Assembly: GCA_010909165.1 (NCBI GenBank)
Contig: MU008184.1
Coordinates: forward strand, 1-64,000
Direction: 5' to 3'
DNA from: Anthoceros angustus
Taxonomy: Eukaryota > Streptophyta > Anthocerotopsida > Anthocerotales > Anthocerotaceae
Length of the DNA stretch: 64,000 bases
This document shows positions 1 through 11,163 of the stretch, piece by piece (the stretch's first letter is position 1; the number at the start of each line of letters is the position of its first letter). The notes beneath the pieces were generated by a model. That model had not been told where the DNA came from, searched no databases, and saw nothing but the letters and a program-made list of their open reading frames with translations. The position numbers and the translations under genes are program-made.

Positions 1-42
1 AAACCTTCGCCATGGCCGGCGGCCGAAGCTTGCCTGAGGCAC

Positions 43-765
43 TCAGCGGGAACTTGCCCACCTTGATCTCGTAACCCAGCTCCTTGGCCTTCTTCGGTCA
101 GGCCCCACAGAGGCGATCTCCGGCGTGCAATAGGTACAGCCCGGAACATTGCCGTAGTCCAGCGGCTCCGGCTGATGGTGGTATTTCTTTTCTCCGTAAG
201 CGATATTCTCAACGCAGGTGATGGCTTCTTTCGAGGCCACGTGCGCGAGGGCCTGCCCGGGAACGCAATCGCCGATGGCATAGATCCACGGTACGGAGGT
301 CTGGTAGAATTTGTCCACGGCGATCAGTCCGCGCTCGGTTTTCACACCCAGCGTTTCCAGTCCGAGGTTCTCGATATTGGCCTGAACACCTACTGCGCTC
401 AGCAGGACGTCGGCTTCCAGCACTACTTCACCGCTGGCCGTCTTCACGGTCGCTTTCACGCCATTGCCCGAGGTGTCTACCTTGGTCACTTCCGAGGAGG
501 TCATCACTTCGATGCCCTGCTTCTTGAAGCTCTTCTCGAGTTCCTTGAGATATCGTCGTCCTCTACCGGTACGATCTTGGGCATGAACTCTACGATGGTC
601 ACCTTGGTGCCCATGCTGTTGTAGAAATAGCCGAACTCCACGCCAATGGCGCCGGAGCCCACTACGATCATGGATTTGGGCTGCTGGGGAGGAATCGCTT
701 CGCGGTAACCGATGATCTTCTTGCCGTCGATGGGCATGGCGGGCAGCTGTCGGCTGCGTCCGCCG
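43..765 (-). pseudogene. dihydrolipoyl dehydrogenase fragment, bacterial-like, frameshifted
   Basis: The minus strand encodes the middle of a dihydrolipoyl dehydrogenase, the FAD/NAD-dependent E3 subunit of 2-oxo acid dehydrogenase complexes. Visible are the NAD-binding glycine motif VGSGAIGVEFGYFYNS (about 600-660), the following VTIVEFMPKIVPVEDD strand, and the second FAD motif with AIGDCVPG (about 265-290). The frame slips near 550, between the EDDDI and KELEKSFKKQGIEVM segments, and again near 105, after EIASVG. Recognisable homology begins near 765 (TGGRSRQLPAMPIDG) and reaches the window's left edge without its C-terminal dimerisation domain. The wording resembles Bacteroidota E3 proteins rather than plant mitochondrial or plastid E3; that is a judgement from memory of the family. 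No plant intron is visible. It is either non-functional or damaged by sequence errors. Confidence 0.8.
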
Positions 766-1556
766 GTGCACCTAAGACTCTATGACCGGATATCGACTAG
801 AGCATCCCGGCATAAGCCCAATCGAAATGACTAGATATCGATCGGAGCATCTCGCATAAGCCCCGATGTCAAGTGCTTGATGATGTCATGTACATGGCCC
901 ATGGATGGCCCGCACATGACATGTATGCCATGTATGCATGTGTGCCATGTATGCATACGTATGGAGATGAAGGATGACATGTGATGTATGTGGACATGTG
1001 GTGTGATGTGTCATGGCGCATGCAATCTATATGCATGGTGCATGTAAGGCGCGGTTAAGGACGCATATATAGATAGCGATTTATATTAGAAAATACATAA
1101 AAATCATAAATCAAGGAAAAGGACGAATAGGCTGTTAAACACATAAAATATTATTATTTCAAGGCCAAGGAAAGTAGGATTATAAAGTGCCCACCATCGA
1201 TACGGGTGGACACTTCATCGAGAACTCGGGGTTTTGCCTATATATGTAGGCACCCATGGATTCTGGATTGTTGATGTTTGTCTTGTTCTAATAGACAGCC
1301 ATACTTCCTCGCCGTGTCTTTGTCTCCTAGAGGTTCTTGTGGTTCGTATTGTCGTTGGGAGAATTTTCCAGCTTGATTTCACCTGTCATGGTCCCCGGTC
1401 CGCTCTTAGGCAAACCCCTCTTTAGTTTTGCCTTGGCCATAGGCCAAGGACAAATTAAGGCTAGATTGTTGCTCCCGGCCAAGGCCAAGGAGATCGCAGT
1501 GCGTGAAGCTTAGTGACCTAGCTTTGTAGACGTGCTATGTAGGCATGCACATGTCG
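766..1556. other. gene-free low-complexity stretch
   Basis: No coding signal. Bases 780-870 hold two imperfect copies of a GATATCGA-containing phrase followed by GGAGCATC and CATAAGCCC. Bases 880-1060 are a low-complexity run built from ATG, CATG and TGTATG words. The rest is unremarkable AT-rich sequence. Confidence 0.5.
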
Positions 1557-1679
1557 GCGACATGGCCCCACATCCGTAGGATCACCCGACGGCATCTAGA
1601 GGTAATTGAAGAGGGTGGTGGTAGCTTGGAGCGTGGCCTGGGCTGCTTAGGGGAAGACTTTTCTTTAGGGAGGATTACA
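1557..1679 (+). mobile_element. 3' internal remnant of a Ty3/gypsy element, upstream of LTR A
   Basis: This segment (CCGTAGGATCAC, then the ATTGAAGAGGGTGGTGG block and the purine stretch TTAGGGGAAGAC) matches bases 15,058-15,179, which lie just inside the right-hand LTR of the element below. Sequence normally internal to the 3' LTR therefore also precedes the left LTR. Confidence 0.65.
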
Positions 1680-2765
1680 CGCTTGTCAACCCAAAGAGGG
1701 TGTGTTGACTAGCTGGATAGGAATGTTGACAGAGCCATTAAGGCTCACATAGGTAGAATTTGCTAGAATAGAATTTCACCCAAGATGCTTGGATGTCGAA
1801 CTTAAAATCCGACAGGATACACTAAAATAAGGAGTGAGGCAGGCTGTGAGGGCGCGCTGTGGGAGGTCAGTGTGAGGACCTCCCTACAAAAGGAGGGAGC
1901 TTGTGAAGTAAAATTATCGTGTCTTGCGCTCCCCACCGTGAGTCCTTTGCTCCTTGTGAAGGAAGTTCGTGCTACAAGCTAACGAAGGCCCGGTAGAGAG
2001 GGAGTTTGCGACGGCCGGAGTGCTTGGCGGAGGGCCTGCTCCCCGCAGTGTCTCGCGAGTTGCTCCTTGTGAATGGTTGCCGTGTGAATTGCTTTGCTTT
2101 GAGTGTGTGGCGATGCTCAAGGAACTCGGCTTGAGGGTAGAGGGGAAGACTGGAGGTTCTCCGTCCGTGTGAACTACACAAGAACCAAGGAAAACTTGTT
2201 GATTCAGACGGACCTGTGCAAAGGGCGAAGCGAGTTGGAATCAATAAGCTAGATGGTGGTATTAGAGTAGGAGGTCATGGAAGGAGAGTAAGTAGGTGTG
2301 TAGGGCGAAGAAAAGCGTTGATGATGGTAGAGGAACTGAATATTGAGGAGGGACTTAGCGTGTAGATCATAGCCGAAGGCCCAAGGCAGAGCCTAAGGGA
2401 GGTGTCCCAAATCTGCGGCGAGAACGTGCTCCAGTGGTAAGGGGAGCTAGCCCCAGCGGGGAGGATAACATTGCGGTGCGGATCAGGGGGTCCCTGGGTG
2501 CCCACGGTGATTCCACGCTTGCTGAGGCATGGCCTACGATAGTGTCGTGTGTAGGCCGTGAATTGGTGAATTTTCAAGCAAGTAGTGTAGCCGCTGAGGG
2601 GAAGTAGGATGATGCCTTGCTTGTTGAGGGGGTGGTTGTAAATAAATGTGCATGGGTTGAACCTTCCCGTCAACCAAGATCTCATGGGACGAAACCCAAC
2701 GTAAGCGGCTGGGATAAGTGTGGACGCCATGGTGGTGAATCTAAGCCCCGGATCCGCCCACCACA
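1680..2765 (+). repeat. LTR A of the Ty3/gypsy element
   Basis: About 1.09 kb, aligned by eye with 15,180-16,266. Shared blocks include GTGTTGACTAGCTGGATAGG near the left end, AAGATGCTTGGATGTCGAAC, GTGAAGTAAAATTATCG and CTCATGGGACGAAACCCAACG near the right end. The terminal TG of the other copies is CG here. The right end CCACA lies four bases before the primer-binding site. A possible promoter cue is the CCTACAAAAGGAGGG block near 1,885. Confidence 0.8.
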
Positions 2766-2769
2766 TTTT

Positions 2770-2786
2770 TGGCGCCGCTGTCGGGA
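2770..2786 (+). promoter_or_regulatory. primer-binding site, tRNA-Asp type
   Basis: TGGCGCCGCTGTCGGGA starts five bases after LTR A. It is close to the TGGCGCCGTTGCCGGGGA site that many plant gypsy elements use to prime minus-strand DNA from the 3' end of tRNA-Asp; the match is from memory and inexact. Confidence 0.75.
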
Positions 2787-2899
2787 TCTTGTGCCTTGAT
2801 AGACGCGTGCGTGTGGGGAAACCCATCTCTCCGTAGTTGATTGTTGTTGGTGAACTCTCCCACGATGGAGGCACGTGGGGGTTTCCCATATTGACAAAT

Positions 2900-5350
2900 G
2901 TGTTGAAGGGTCATGAGGATGGTTGCGTATGTCTAGGTGGAGGAAGGGATAAGAGTTGAACGAGGGAGATCGCTCCACTGCCTCTCGCTAGAGATCTACG
3001 AGCTGCAAGGAGGAACGATTACGAAGAAAGTGCAACCGCAAAGACGCCAAATTCAAGAGGAAGAAGAAGAGGCAATTGAGGAAGAAGCCGCTTTTGGCGC
3101 TTGCTTGCAAGGGCGGTGAGCGAAGAAGAGGAGGAGGTTGCTAGTGAAGAAGAGGGCGACGAGGTCACGGATAGCGAAGAAAGGAGGTTGTCGAGGAAGA
3201 ATTGGTGCCGCAAGGCAACGTGAAGAAGAGGCATGAACGAGGATACGGGTTGAATTTAAGAGCTTCATTTGTGGAAGCCGGGCCTTCTCAACATTGGGAA
3301 CCCCTCGTGGTGGATCTAGCTCATCTTGAGGAAGAAGAGGGAGGAGGACGGCGTGAGTAGTGTAATTCCAAGTGTGGTCAAGATCTTGCGCTAGTCTTGA
3401 CCGGATTATCACCGACTTACTACCTTGGTGGACGTCCGAGGGGACACCTCACCCAGGCCGTGTTCGAGACTTTGTGCCGACATCCCGCCAGGGAACGCCG
3501 TTGATCGGGCGCACCGCCATGTGAGGAGGTAACTTGAATCGCCGTGCAATCAGCCGGTAACATGAGTGGAACCGCAGGAGGGGAGGAGGTTTGCCTCAAC
3601 CTCACAATGGCAACAATATGTCAAGTTTGGGGAGAAGAAGAAGGGCGACGACGGAGGCATTTGTGCGCACTTTGAGCATGTGTCTCATGCTAACTGGAGG
3701 ACACCGTGGTACGATCGGTTGCGAATTTTCCCGGCCGAGGGGCATGCCCAAGGGTACATAACTTACGGGTGCTGAGATTGGGATTCTTTGAAGACCGCTC
3801 AATCGCCGAGGGCTCGCCTATGCCCACCACACCTTGGCAAAGTTGAGGACCCTTCGCAGAAGAAACGGAGTCATTGTTTGATTACGTTGAACGGTTCTAT
3901 GGATATTTGGATCGAGTCCCCAAGTGTGCACTGTGACTCGCAATCCTCCCACATCGGGTTACTCAGGAGCAAGCCGGATTGGTTTGTGAGCGGTCTATCA
4001 AGGAAAATGGAGGTACATTGTCGACGAGGGACTAAAACTTTGGCTGGAGCAATGGCGTAAGAGTGGGAGTCAAGTTGGAGGAGGAAAGAGAAGGAGTCAT
4101 AAGAAGAGGAAGGGGTCCAGGAGATCTAGTTTGTCTTCTTCTTCTTCCTCCCTCTTCATCTTCATCTTCATCTTCCGAGAGTGAGGAGAGTGGTACCAGG
4201 AAAACTCGTCATCCGATGAAGAATCGAGAAAGCCTACGAACGACGGATGAGGAAAGATCTAGAGAAGGTTAAGAAGAGGCAAGAGGAGGAAGCGCGATCG
4301 AGAAGGAAAGAAAAGGGAACAAAGGCGGGCGGATGGAGAAGGGAGAAACGCCCACCGCAGGAGAGGAGGAATTGCGGTCGTTGAAGCCTTGACCAAGCGA
4401 TTAACGAGTTGGAAGTCAAGGCTGTGAAGAATCGTGCCACACGAGATCGCCTCCCCGCAAGACAGCTTGGTGTATTGCTCGATTTGTCACCAACTGGGCA
4501 CACCAACCGGAATGTATACGAGCCCCACGCCATGCGGAATCATGTGGAGCCGTCATGCCCGGTGATTATTGGTATGTGGATGAGGCTTACTGTGCAGCAC
4601 CGGAGGTCGACCACCGCCGATGAGGGCAACCTACCACCGCAAAGACCGCCAATCATGAGGTACGGGTCTCGGCCTACCTCGCCAGGTCCATGGAGACCAG
4701 AACCATCTCAGTGACCAACAGCGATTCTACCGGGATGTTGTTACAATTGTGGAGCACCTGGTCACTATTCCAATGATTGCCCAGAACCAAAGAGGCAAAT
4801 GGGGTATGTACCTTTCTGTCAAGTGTGCAAAGAACTGGGACACAAGGCTGGAGATCCGAGGTGTTCAGGGGTGCCACGAGTAGTGCCGACACGTCCAGGA
4901 GTGAGGTTCACAGAGCCTACAATGGGAGCACCTTCCAACCCCAAATCGCTATCACCGTGACTTCAACGCCGCTTTGAAGGTGGAAGCGTAACGATCTTCC
5001 GGATGGAGACAATGTGTACTGGGATTGTGGAAGAAGGATATGAGGGAGAAATGAGTGAGGAAGAAGGGTTGTTGCGGCCAAGGTCACCACTAGATCCGAG
5101 CGACGGGAGAAGGACCGAAAGGCCGAAAAGCGCCGTGAGCGAGAGGAACGCAAGAAGAGGAAGGTGAGGGAGGACTCACCTTGGCCACCGGAGACTCGTG
5201 GAAGCCGGAATTTGGCAGAGGAGGAGGAAAATGAGGAGGTCCATGAGGGAGCTACTGTGGTAGGTGTCGGTGCCGGGGAGGGCGACCTACCAAAGAAGTG
5301 AGGAGGGGAGGAAAGGTGTTTCCTCCTGACATTAGTAGGGAAGTAGCAGC
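2900..5350 (+). pseudogene. gag region of the Ty3/gypsy element, with two zinc knuckles
   Basis: This is the nucleocapsid-coding part. Glu/Lys/Arg-rich broken frames fill 2,930-4,400. At 4,739-4,783 the plus strand encodes a CCHC zinc knuckle beginning CYNCGAPGHYSNDC. At about 4,813-4,863 a second knuckle reads CQVCKELGHKAGDPRC, with five instead of four residues before the last cysteine. Knuckles bind the RNA genome during particle assembly. A short basic, proline-containing linker follows, and further acidic/basic broken frames continue to 5,300. No single frame spans the region, so gag is inactive. Confidence 0.7.
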
Positions 5351-5479
5351 AATGTTGGAGGATGAGCTAAGAAGGCTCACCAAGATGCAAAGATGGAGGT
5401 AGAGGTTGGAACCCGTTGTGAATCACGGCCATGGAGTCCCAATGATAGGAGGGCCATGTGTGGGCTTTAAAAATAAGGT

Positions 5480-6627
5480 CGGAGCCGACCAGCATCGGGC
5501 TGCAAACGGGAGGAAACCTTGTCGATAAGATCTCCGCCGATGCATTGCTTGACCGAGAATTTGTGGTCACTTGAGGCGCTCATGGTGAGTCCAAGATCCC
5601 GCAAAATTGTGAAGGAGGCGATCGGGGAATTCGAGCCTGTGGAGCCGAAGGAGGCCGATGGATCCGGAGGTAAACGTGGTTGAGCTTGTTGATCCGGGGC
5701 ACCGTAAATTGAAATCGAAATTGCGGTGGTGCTTGGTGCCCAATGTGCCATTAGATTCGGATCGGGGTCAACTTGATGATGAGGAGACGGCGATCGCCTT
5801 GGGTTCACCAAGTTCACCGATTCGGTATTCTTGAGGATGGCGGACCACGGAAAACCGTTAGGAGTGTTGAGAAATGTGCCAACCGTGATTGGAGGTCTCA
5901 CGCTCTATCTTACCTACATTGTCATGAGACCAAGGTCGATCTAGGCTACAAGGTCTTGATAGGAAGACCTTGGTTGTACGGAACTGCGTGTGTTTTCGAT
6001 TTTGGTCGTAGTGGTATCACCTTTAAGTCCCGTAGAGTAGGGCCACCTGAGGTAGCTTTTGTGTCATGGAGCAAGGCACCCTACGAAGGGGAAACCGAAC
6101 TCCCGTCCGATGGATATACTTCAGGAGGTACAGGGGTAAGCTCTTCGGGTAGTGACCGGGCTTATCGTGGACCCTCAGCTGAAGTGGTGGAAATAAAACC
6201 CAAGTTGGTGTACTCCTGTCTACAAGTAGAAGCTACCGTAGAAGATGATTCGGAAGGTGCGGAGCACAGGGAAGGGGTAGCCTTTTGGAAAGGGAGAGCA
6301 TATGATCGAGATTTTCCTGATGAAGTATCAGGGAACAGTGTAGGTAGTAGTCCAGAGGGTACCTACGTAGATCCAGATGCTGTGGAAGACTTAGAGCTAG
6401 AACCTAGCAAAGTAGTCAAGATTTCTAGGTACTTAGATGTGGTAGAGAAGAAGGAGTTTTGTAGGTTGCTTAGGGAATATGTAGACATATTTGCTTTCAA
6501 GATTACCGACATGACAGAATTCTCAAGAACCGGGGTACATCGAATAGACTTGAAGGAGGGCAAGACTGAAGGATCAAGCAAGATAGACCGAATCCTAAGT
6601 ACTCTATGGTGGTCAAGGATCAGCTAG
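5480..6627 (+). pseudogene. protease and RT N-terminal linker of gypsy pol
   Basis: The longest intact frame is 5,773-6,627. Its first third holds the distal end of a retroviral-type aspartic protease (YKVLIGRPWLYGTACVFDFG, about 5,947-6,006). An acidic linker follows, then the segment leading into RT: a KISRYLDVVEKKEFCRLLREY helix region followed by VDIFAF and GVHRIDLKEG, the usual approach to gypsy RT. The frame stops at 6,625, where the RT fingers should start. The catalytic DTG/DSG motif of the protease is not recognisable in the damaged sequence upstream (5,480-5,770). Confidence 0.7.
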
Positions 6628-7320
6628 ACCAAGACTTGGAGGCAGCGATTTATCCGGATTAACAAGCGAGTGGGTGGCACCCATCGTGATTGTGCCAAAG
6701 AAACAAAGAAGGAAAGTGCGGTGTGTCAAGATTTCGTGAAGCTTAACGAGGCCACAAAGAAGGACCACCATCCCTTGCCTTTCATGGACAGCTCGACACC
6801 GTGGGTGTCATGAGATGTATAGCTTGGATGGTTATTCGGTTACAACCAAATCTCTCGAGGAAGGAGGACCAGGACAAGACCACGCTCACAACGGATTGGG
6901 GTACCTATGCTTATTCTAAGTTGCCTTCGGGTTGTGCAATGCCCCGCCACTTTTCGTAGTGAATGCCATATTCGAGATTTTTGAGGAAGTCCATGGAGGT
7001 CTTCCTAGATGATTTTTGCGTGTTTGAAGAAGGAAATTGCATCCGAGCACCGAGACAATGTTTCCGTGCGGAGTCGAACATGAAACTTCATCCAAGTGTT
7101 ATTTCATGACAAGGAATCTTACTAGCACATCGAGTTTCAAAGTGAGGGGTTTGCGTAGATAGGAAAAGGTGTGGTGATAGCGAGATGGACGCCACAAACG
7201 GTGAAGGTGTGCGCCATAGGTTTGGTAGGTTACTATAGAAGATTCATCAAGGATTTTGCCAAGAAGGCGGCCTTGTTGACGCAGCTTGACCAAGAAGGAC
7301 ATGCCCTTTGAATGGACAGA
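6628..7320 (+). pseudogene. gypsy reverse transcriptase, heavily decayed
   Basis: RT pieces are scattered over three frames: a VAPIVIVPKKQ block (about 6,673-6,705), then VKLNEATKKDHHPLPFMD (about 6,735-6,790), YSLDGYS (about 6,820), TDWGTYAYSKLPSGCA (about 6,893-6,940) and GYYRRFIKDFAKKAA in the connection (about 7,225-7,270). The Y-x-D-D polymerase motif is reduced to the damaged LDDFCVF-like stretch near 7,003. Many short indels separate the blocks. Confidence 0.7.
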
Positions 7321-7662
7321 GGCAAGGCAGGAAGCCTTTCAGCAGTTAAAGGATAGCTTGGTGAACGCACCAACGCTACAACCACCAGATTGGGAAAAAC
7401 CATTCCATGTATAGACGTGTCTGCTTACGCTATTGGGACTGTCTTAAGCCAGAAGGACGAGAAGAAGCGGGATCATCCAATTTTCTATGCTGGCAGGCAA
7501 CTTACGGATGCTGAGAGAAATTATTCAACCACTGAGAGGGAAGGTCTTGGCATCATATACTCGTGTAAGAAGTTTAGACACTACCTGCTTGCTTGTAAGG
7601 TGACGTTCCATGTTGATCATTTTGCGTTAAAGTACCTTGTGAACAAGCCGGATTTATCGTGA
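7321..7662 (+). pseudogene. gypsy RNase H domain
   Basis: Frame 7,390-7,662 carries the Ty3-type RNase H signature: IDVSAYAIGTVLSQKDE (the first catalytic Asp is the D of IDVS), FYAGRQLTDAERNYSTTERE (catalytic Glu in TERE) and VTFHVDHFALKYL (Asp in VDH). These acidic residues survive, although the frame is cut at 7,660 by a stop replacing the usual tryptophan-containing continuation. Confidence 0.85.
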
Positions 7663-8517
7663 AGGATTGTGGGTCCTGCTGCTGCAAGAGTTTGATTATG
7701 ATGTAGAAACCAGGCGGAGGCAACATATGAATGCCGATTTTGTTTCCGCCCGAAACTGAGACGGATTGTGGCCACGATGACCGATTTCCGACGAGGAGTT
7801 GGTTGCCAGGCGCAGCTGGGGAGGAAAGGAGTGGAGCAAAGTACAAATGCGATTGAGGTTGTGCAGCAAGAGGTGTTGCTGCAGGACCAAATGCCTGTGG
7901 AAAGGATTTGTGAAGGCAGGAGGACGATCTAGGAGTTCGAGGTGAAGTGAAAGAACAGCAATATGGGTGCAAAGAGGAGCGGGGTGCGCTCTTTAAGGGT
8001 GAGCAGTCAAGAGGGCTGCAAGAGGAGATCACACCGTCGACAGGAGGAGGAGGAGAAATGTCAAGAAATCGCAATTTGAAGGAGTGAGAGGCGGCACACG
8101 AAAATGGTGTGCAGAGGAGGTTTGTGCATTGGAATCTAGGAGCAGAGGAAGCTCAGCATTGGTGGTGTACACGGAGAAGGATTGTAGAGAAACCACACCT
8201 CGGGGAGTGCTTGCAGTGAGGCAGAAGAGCGGCAGTCTACCGATCAGAAGTGAATACCCGGAAAATGCAGCAATGTGAAGAGATCGCAGCTAGAGCACGG
8301 TCTGGGGCTAGTCATGAAACTAGGGAGCATAGAGATGAAGAGGCGGAGATGGCATCGAGAGATGAGTGTGCGATGGTCAGCAAGTGCCGCAGGCCGACGC
8401 ATGGACGGATGGTTTTGCAAGCCGTTGAGGGCGCAGGACCACGGCACCAGAGCAAACTAGAGGGGGCGAGGTACATGGGAAGAGGAGGTCGTGAAGGACT
8501 CCGTCCAGATTTGCTAA

Positions 8518-9759
8518 ATGGTGAGGTACGAAATTCTAGAGCATGGAATCATGCCTGATGGTTTGTCGAGGGAAGGGCGTGCTGTTTTTCTTCACAAAAC
8601 TGCGCCTTATTGTCTAAGAGATGGGGTCTTATACAAGCTTGGTCCGGATGAGAAGATCCGACGTTGTTTGGGAGTGAAGGAAGCTACTCTCGTCATAGAA
8701 GCTTTGCATGCAGAAGAGGCTGGAGGCCATTATTCGCAAATTACCATGAAGAAGATCCTAGGTGCTTTTGGTGGGCCACGCGAGGGATGTGTGGATTTTG
8801 TTCGAGGTGTGATGCATGTCGGGGTTGGCCAACTTTGTCAACACAATGGCCTCTCACTTATATCCTACCTTTGGCACCTTTCGAGAAGTGGGGCATAGAC
8901 TTTGTAGGTCCAATCAAGCCACCCACACGATGGACGAGGAAGCAATATATCCCGTGGCTACGGACTATTGTACAAAGATGGTGGAGGTCAAGCAACAAGG
9001 AAGGACGACGCACCTGCAGTAGCGAAGTTTCTCTTTGAGAACATTATAACAAGGTATGGATGTCCTTTGGAGTTGGTCAGTGACAGGGGAACTCATTTCC
9101 TCAACTCGGTGATCGAGACTCTCACCACCTACTTCAATATCCGGCATCGAAAGACAACTCCTTACAATCCCAAGGCAAATGGTTTGACGGAAAAGACGAA
9201 TGGTTTGTTGTGCACAATCTTGACCAAGGTAACTATCACTCACATGTATGATTGGGACACTAAGCTACATTCAGCGCTATGGGCTTACAGGACAGCAGAG
9301 AAGGTGACCACCAAGAAGACTCCCTATTATTTAACATATGGGATGTCTCCCGTGATGCCTGTTGAATTTGAGGTACCTACCTACAGGATCATGGAGGATG
9401 AGCGTATGTCTGTAGAGGATAGTCAGCTAGCTAGATTGGAGTCTTTTATTGGGCATGAGGAAGATAGGGAGGATGCTTTGGAGGAGACCCAACGCATCCA
9501 GGAGCTTAGGAAGGATAGACATGACGGGAAGTTACGTAGACAGGCGGCTATTGTGTCCGGGGATTTGGTTCTTCTCTATGATAGCCGATATATGGATTTC
9601 CCAGGGAAGCTTAGGTTGAGGTGGATGGGACCTTATGAGGTCATGGCTGTGTATAAAAACGGCTCAGTACAATTGAAGGAGCTAGACGGGAGCCACTCCC
9701 TACCTGGTGAATGGATGGAAAGTGAAGAAGTACTTTGCAATAGGGAGTGTTGTTCATGA
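8518..9759 (+). pseudogene. gypsy integrase with GPY/F C-terminus
   Basis: The zinc-binding region lies at 8,518-8,830 (HAEEAGGH, later cysteines in another frame). The catalytic core starts with KWGIDFVGPI (about 8,889, first Asp) in a second frame. It continues in frame 8,968-9,759 with ELVSDRGTHFLNS (second Asp) and YNPKANGLTEKTN (Glu), so the D,D,E triad is legible across frames. The C-terminus has the GPY/F module LRLRWMGPYEVM (about 9,610-9,645). There is no obvious chromodomain after it. At least two frameshifts inactivate it. A 288-bp duplication of its end follows directly. Confidence 0.85.
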
Positions 9760-10182
9760 GGACGCAAACAAGTGGGAGGGAGCATGAAATGCAAAACTTT
9801 GGGCCATTCATTTTTTTGGTTGGAGTTGACAAAACTTGGATCAAAACGAACTCGGAAAAGTGCCAAAGGAATTGCCGGGTATTTCTTGGTGGAAGCTTAG
9901 GTTGAGGTGGATGGGACCTTATGAGGTCATGGTGTATAAAAATGGCTCAAGACAATTGAAGGAGCTAGACGGGAGCCACCCCTACTGTGGTGAATGGATG
10001 GAAAGTGAAGAAGTACTTTGCAATCAGAGTGCATTGTTTATGAGGACGCAAACAAGTGGGAGGGAGCATGTGAAATGCAAAACTTTGGGCCATTCATTTT
10101 TTTGGTTGGAGTTGACAAAACTTGGATCAAAACGAACTCGGAAAAGTGCCAAAGGAATTGCCGGGTATTTCTTGGTGGAAGC
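9605..10182 (+). repeat. two-copy tandem duplication of the integrase 3' end, 288-bp unit
   Basis: Bases 9,605-9,892 and 9,893-about 10,182 are near-identical, each starting AAGCTTAGGTTGAGGTGGAT and ending GCCGGGTATTTCTTGGTGG. The second copy re-encodes the GPY/F module and tail with a 2-3 base loss at ATGGTGTAT and other small changes. Confidence 0.9.
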
Positions 10183-10549
10183 TCGACTCAAGTGAGTGCA
10201 AGTAGAGATCTAGGTAGAGGCACCACAGAAGGTGAGGTGGGCTGCAACATGGGAAGAGATCACACGGGTGTGCATCACGACGGAATTTGCAATGCAAGTC
10301 AAAGTGAAGGGAGGCCGTGTGATGGCCGCGAGGAGAAATGGATAGCAAGGAGGGTTGGTACGAGATGTTGTTGAGGCGTGAGAAGTTCACCGAGGGATAA
10401 GTTCATTTTATTCTAGATGAGTGTCATGCACAAGCCAATTGGGTGTGTTGGACAATGAAATACCGGGATGGGGCACCTTTTGTGTGGGGTGTTTCAGCTT
10501 GTTATATTTGCAGAAGTCACATGAGAGCTAATTGGGAGAGTGTTTGAGT

Positions 10550-11160
10550 GGTGCACCCTACGCGAAGGAGGTGTAGGGTGGTAGTGGACGTAGGGCATGG
10601 CACTCCCTACCGTAGAGGGGGAGGTGCATCCTACAAGGGGTAGATGTAGGGTAGATGTAGGTGCAAGTAGTATGTAGGGTGAGGGTGACAAAGGTGACCC
10701 TACATAGAGTAGGCGAGGGTGACAAAGGTGACCCTACATAGAGTAGGCGAGGGTGAGGGTGAGGTGACCCTACATAGAGTAGGGTGAGGGTGACAAAGGT
10801 GACCCTACATAGATAGGTCAGGGTCCCCACGGGTATGTATGTGGGTAGAAGGCGACACCTTGTAGGGTAGTATGTGGGTGGTATGTGGGTAGTATGTGGG
10901 AGTATGTAGGGTGTGTAGGGTGACAGTGACCCTACATAGGTAGATGTAGGGTGACGGTGACCCTACATAGGTGGGGCCCCTACGGAGGGTGTGTCCATAA
11001 GTAGGGGACAGAGATGCAAGTGGATGTAGGGAGGTGCATCCTACAAGGGGTAGATGTAGGGTAGATGTGGGTAGGGTGAGTGACCATGCATAGATAAGAT
11101 GTAGGGTGACGGTGACCCTACATAGGTAGGTAGGATGAGACCACCTCCCCTAGGAAGTGG
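10550..11160 (+). repeat. minisatellite rich in GTGACCCTACATAG
   Basis: The phrase GTGACCCTACATAGAGTAGG or its variants recurs several times between 10,690 and 11,130, mixed with GGTAGTATGTGGG and GTAGATGTAGGG words. It sits between integrase and ORF-X inside the gypsy element. Several units contain the inverted pair CCTAC...GTAGG. No protein is suggested on either strand. Confidence 0.85.
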
Positions 11161-11163
11161 GCG

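Noticed and set aside
175-624. Plus-strand 149-codon frame over the dehydrogenase fragment
   Set aside because: Antisense shadow of the bacterial-like coding frame.
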